Source: Desmodesmus armatus
Taxonomy: Eukaryota > Chlorophyta > Chlorophyceae > Sphaeropleales > Scenedesmaceae
NCBI GenBank assembly: GCA_007449985.2
Contig: VIIQ02000142.1
Span: forward strand, 62,001 to 126,000
Length of the DNA stretch: 64,000 nt
Direction: 5' to 3'
Below are positions 60,343 through 64,000 of the stretch, piece by piece. Position 1 is the first letter of the stretch, and each line of letters opens with the position of its first letter. The notes beneath the pieces are model-generated. The model searched no databases and had not been told where the DNA came from. It worked only from the letters and a program-made list of their open reading frames with translations. Made by a program: the position numbers and the translations under genes.

Positions 60343-63300
60343 CTACGTTGGTGGGCGTCCCGCTGCTGCTGCTGCCGCCGCTGCAACTGCCGCCGCTGCT
60401 GCAGGCTGACTGCGGCCTCCATTGCCGCCACCGCCGCTGCCGCCGCCGCTGCCGGCCCCGCCAGTGCTGTCAGTGGTGTCCTTTATGCGGCCCGCCAGGT
60501 CGTCAATCAGCGCCTTGTAGAGGAAGACGTACTGCTCAATGGTCTGCACAGCATGACATGCAGGACAGGCCATGGGCGGGTGCATTCAACATCCACATTC
60601 CCGGATGTGGGGGCTGGGCGGAGGGGCCCTGGAAAGCAGGGCTCATGATGCATACAAAAGCACTGAGACATGCAGACATCAAGCACACACACCCGCATGC
60701 CGCACTGCATCCCTGCTTTGATTGCAATTAGATGTACAATGTCCATCCAGGGTTAAAAGGCCGAAGGGAGCCAAAGAAGTCTCCTGGATCCAGATCACTG
60801 GCCGCCTCCAAGTCCGTAAGGCCCTGGCGGACTTCATGGACGTGGAGGAGACCAGTGATGTGGATCCTGAACACTTTTTTGGCACCCTGCAGTCTTGTAA
60901 CCCCGGTCAATTCACGTGTTTCATACAAGCACAAGCACATGCCTGCACACGTACACACCCCCAGCACACCCGCAGCTGCACCATGCCTCTGCTTCATGAG
61001 AAGCTCATGTACATTGAGACGGCGAGTGATGTGGATCTAGGAGACCTCTTTGGCACCGCTACAGTTGTGAAACCCCGGTCAAATCACGTGTCTCACACAT
61101 GCAGATCCCCACGTGCGTACACAGCCCCAGCAAACCCGCACCTGCACCATGCCCATGCGCTGCGCCCTGAGCTTGTGCACCAGCGCAGGAACATCCAGCG
61201 TATCTTCAACCTCCGCCCGGTCAGGGCCCCCGCGCCCCTCCTCCTGGCTGCTGCTGTCACTGCTGCTGCTGCAGCTGCTCTTCTTGCTGCTGGTGTTGCA
61301 GTTGCTGACGCTGCTGCTGCTGCTGCAGGCGGCCCAGGCATCTAGACGCTGCAGGAGGATGTCAATCGCGCAGAAGGTTCCCGTGCGGCCGATGCCCTGC
61401 CAAACACAACACAAAACATACAGGAATTGGGTCAGGCTTGAAGGAATGACGGGGGCACACGGCTTGGACTCGTTACCTTCAGGAAACCTGACGCTGTGCA
61501 GGATGATGCCACAGGAACAGGAGGCGCTGTTGCAACTGATGACAGAAACATCAGAACCATTTCCAAACAACCCCCCACCCCCCGAGCCCCACCACCACCA
61601 CCACCACACACATATGGAAGCCCCCCTGCAACCCCCTCCACCCCCCCCCCCCACACACACACACTCACTGCGCTGCAGTGCACCACGATTGGTCGCCCCG
61701 ACTCCCTGGCGGGTTGCAGCGCCCTGCATATCGCGCGGATGCCGCTGCTGCTGTCAGGCGTGCCGTGGTCCGGCCATGCGTGGAAATGGTAGTGAGACAG
61801 GGTGTGTGTGGCACCAGTGCTGCTACAGGTTAGCACCAGGGTGCGCAGCGTGCAGTCGGGACCAAATGGCCGCTGCTGGTCCACCTGCATGCAAACCACG
61901 CCAGTACAAGGGGGTAGAGGGCGGAGGTGGACCGATCGGTAATGTACGGTAGGGTCAAACACAGGCTGCATGCACATGCCCAGACCAATCACACCACTGA
62001 TTGCCTTGCCGCTGCACCTTTCCAACGCACCCAGCTCGAAGCAAACTCCCCCCCCCACACTCCAAACCCACGCAGTCCACCCCCCCCCCCCCCGCCGCGC
62101 CACTCACCCTGATTTCATATCTGCCCTCCGTCTTCACAGAATGCAGCGCGTGTGGGAAGTACTGCCCACACTTCACCACCCCCGCCTCAGCACAGTTGGT
62201 CAGCATCACCACCGCCGGCACCCGCAGCTGGTGAACCATGGCCCAAAAGTCTGCTGTGGTGGCTGGCATAGGGCCCTGGGTGGCTATGTAGCTGCAGGTG
62301 TGGGGTAGGCTGGGGGTGGTGTAGGTGACGGTGCTGGCGTTGAGGTAGGGGGGCTTGGTCTGCTGCAGGACAACCCTGAGTGGGTGGACGGACAGGATGG
62401 GGTATAGGGCGGAGGGGGGGGGGGAGGGTTGAGTGAGTGAGGGGCGCAGTGCGGAAAGGATGGAGGGATGGAGCAGGCAGTCTGTAGGAGACGAGACAGC
62501 GAAAAATGCAGCAACAAAGCTGTGGCAAAGATACTCACCCCCCTCACCACCCTCCTAAACCGCACCCCCACCCCCACCCCCCTGCACACCTGTTGTAGTC
62601 ATAAGGAAGAACATTGGTGTATCTGTTGCGCCCGGCTGCCGCCCTGCTCTTGGCCACACTGCAGGGATGTGTATGACTTGCGTGCGCCCACGTGGCGGTT
62701 GCTAGGAGTTTTCATCAACAGCGACCCCTGCTGTTGTTCTGCTGCCCCCCACCCCTCCCTTGTGCTGCTGTGACAAAGACACTACCACCCCCTTGATAGA
62801 CCACTTCCCTCCCCCCCCCTCTTTGCACACCTGTTGTAGTCATAAGGAAGAACGTTGGTGTATCTGTTGCGCCCTGCTGCCGCCCTGCTCTTGGCCACAC
62901 TGCAGGGGTGTGTGATGGCGTGGTCAAGTGCCACCACGTGCTGATACTCCCGCATTAGCTGCATTGGCTCTGAGGCTCGCTGCTTGAGGGCCCTGTGGGC
63001 GCGCTGGTACCAGTACTGGGCGGGACCACATTGGGCACTAGAGGTGCCTGCAGTTGAGGAGTGAGGGAGGGAGTGAGGGAGTGAGAGATCAGGAGGGAGG
63101 CAGGAAGGAAGGAGGTGTGCAACGGCCAGGTGTGCAGAGCAAGGGAAGCAGGAGCTGCGGCAGCACAACCCCTCAATCTACTGCAAGGGCCATGAGAGCT
63201 TGCTGACGCCAGTACTAGGCAGGGTTCTGGACAGTGGCAGAGGGAGGTCACTTGTATAGCACAGCACAAATCCACTGACACCCCCCTGCCCCAGTATGTA

Positions 63301-63825
63301 CACGGTACATTCTTCCTTGGTAGCGGGGATATAGGCATGTTGGTGTTCAGGCTGAGCCTGAACCATGTAGCAGTAACAGTAACAGTAACAGTGAACCCTT
63401 TATCACTGCTTGCCCTTGCCTCTCCAGCCCACTACATCAATTTCCCTTACCCTTTCCCCTAGCAGCCCCTCAGCTGCATGTCTGCCCCTCCCAGGGCGGG
63501 CCAACAGCTCTGCTCCCGAAAAGCTGGCTCCACCTCCCGTCTCCTCACCTCACCTCACCACACTACCATCAACCCAACAAACCAACCCCCAATCATCACA
63601 GCTTTCAACCAAACCCCAATCATCACAGCTCTCATCTCTTGAAGGGCACAAAACAGCTCCATTTCAACATACAGCACTGCCCTCCAACGCACCTGGCTGT
63701 CCCCCTGTGGCTCCCTCGGCTGCTGCTGCCCCTTCTTCTGCATCTGCTGCCCCACCATGCGTCTGCTCAACTCGGCTGCTGTCCTGCACGCCATCACTGC
63801 CAACAGGCTGTGTGGACGTTCCCAT
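60343..63825 (-). CDS. Classical protein tyrosine phosphatase, complete
   Basis: Six exons, all phase-consistent: 63693-63825, 62831-63047, 62108-62375, 61669-61884, 61142-61396, 60343-60543; 429 residues. The ATG at 63825 begins MGTSTQPVGSDG and a disordered, acidic leader. The catalytic domain has the pTyr-loop NRYTNVLPYDYNR, substrate strand YLNAST, YIATQGP, the WPD loop (WPDHGTP, Asp about 245) and the signature HCSAGIGRTG (Cys about 276), which is split exactly after HCSA by an intron. The Q-loop region QRMGMVQTIEQYVFLYKALI spans the last intron. The C-terminus is Gly/Ala-rich (GGSGGGGNGG). All catalytic residues are present, so it should dephosphorylate phosphotyrosine proteins; no targeting signal or membrane span is seen, suggesting cytosol or nucleus. 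Confident family call; substrate unknown. Confidence 0.93.
60735..61160 (-). repeat. Repeated exon-3'-edge plus intron units in the last PTP intron
   Basis: The end of the GIGRTG exon (GGCATGGTGCAG) with about 150 bp of following intron (CACGTG, TTGACCGGGGTT, GGTGCCAAAGA) is repeated downstream near 60840-60990, with a third remnant near 60760-60820. The 60990 copy has lost the donor (CAG|CT instead of CAG|GT). Confidence 0.85.
62588..62665 (-). repeat. Downstream copy of the 3' edge of PTP exon 2
   Basis: Encodes SVAKSRAAAGRNRYTNVLPY and DYNR before GTGTGCAG, nearly identical to the end of exon 2 at 62831-62905. A TGCAG immediately precedes it on the minus strand, so it could be spliced as a cassette that repeats the pTyr loop. 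Confidence 0.9.
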
Positions 63826-64000
63826 GGGCTGCCTGCACAGCAGCCAACGCCACTGCAACCCACCCAGCGCAGCTGCAGTCAGCGGCACAGTGCTGTGCTG
63901 CACCTGGGTTTTTGCTCCGCTGCGTTGGCTGGGTCACAGCTGAACCGTCAGTAGGAGCAGCTGCTGGTGATGAGGATGATGGATCGTTGAATTTTTTCAC

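Noticed and set aside
1..64000. CRISPR arrays, bacterial operons or phage genes
   Set aside because: The repeats are not regularly spaced with unique spacers, and genes are intron-rich and eukaryotic.

Overview
The window looks like nuclear DNA of a green alga. Multi-exon genes have GT(GAG)/AG introns. Proteins are full of Ala, Gln and Ser runs encoded by GCN/CAG repeats. Poly-G/poly-C tracts are everywhere, and a TGTAA polyadenylation motif follows several stop codons. One gene is an SBP-domain plus ankyrin factor built like the Chlamydomonas copper regulator CRR1. I infer Chlorophyceae, possibly Sphaeropleales/Scenedesmaceae; the genus is not provable from this window.

Layout. 1-2.0 kb: tandem repeats. 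2.0-4.6 kb: a frameshifted, 3'-truncated LINE on the minus strand. 4.6-18.8 kb: gene-poor, with two putative secreted proteins (8 kb, 14.5 kb) and an unrecognised multi-exon minus-strand gene (12.4-13.9 kb, with possible further exons to 11.1 kb). 18.8-22.1 kb: a secreted-type Cys-rich gene (minus). 23.2-23.7 kb: a small secreted protein (minus). 25.9-35.0 kb: a choline-transporter-like (CTL/SLC44) membrane protein (minus). 35.6-44.4 kb: the SBP/ankyrin regulator (plus), head-to-head with the transporter across about 600 bp. 44.4-48.9 kb: no gene seen. 48.9-52.2 kb: an Ala/Ser/Gln-rich protein (minus). 54.4-57.5 kb: a coiled-coil protein (minus). 60.3-63.8 kb: a classical protein tyrosine phosphatase (minus). 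Complete, phase-consistent exon chains could be built for the coiled-coil gene and the phosphatase. The transporter and SBP chains are nearly complete, with a few apparent one- or two-base frameshifts.

The most striking feature is not a gene. In four unrelated genes (Cys-rich, CTL, SBP, PTP) exon edges are duplicated in tandem together with flanking intron. Copies of an exon's 5' end lie upstream in the preceding intron; copies of its 3' end lie downstream in the following intron. Some junctions occur up to six times. Some copies keep usable splice sites and others have lost them. I call this splice-junction stuttering. It is either a real, active slippage/unequal-exchange process in this genome or a systematic assembly artefact, and raw reads would decide. 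The genes do not form an obvious pathway.
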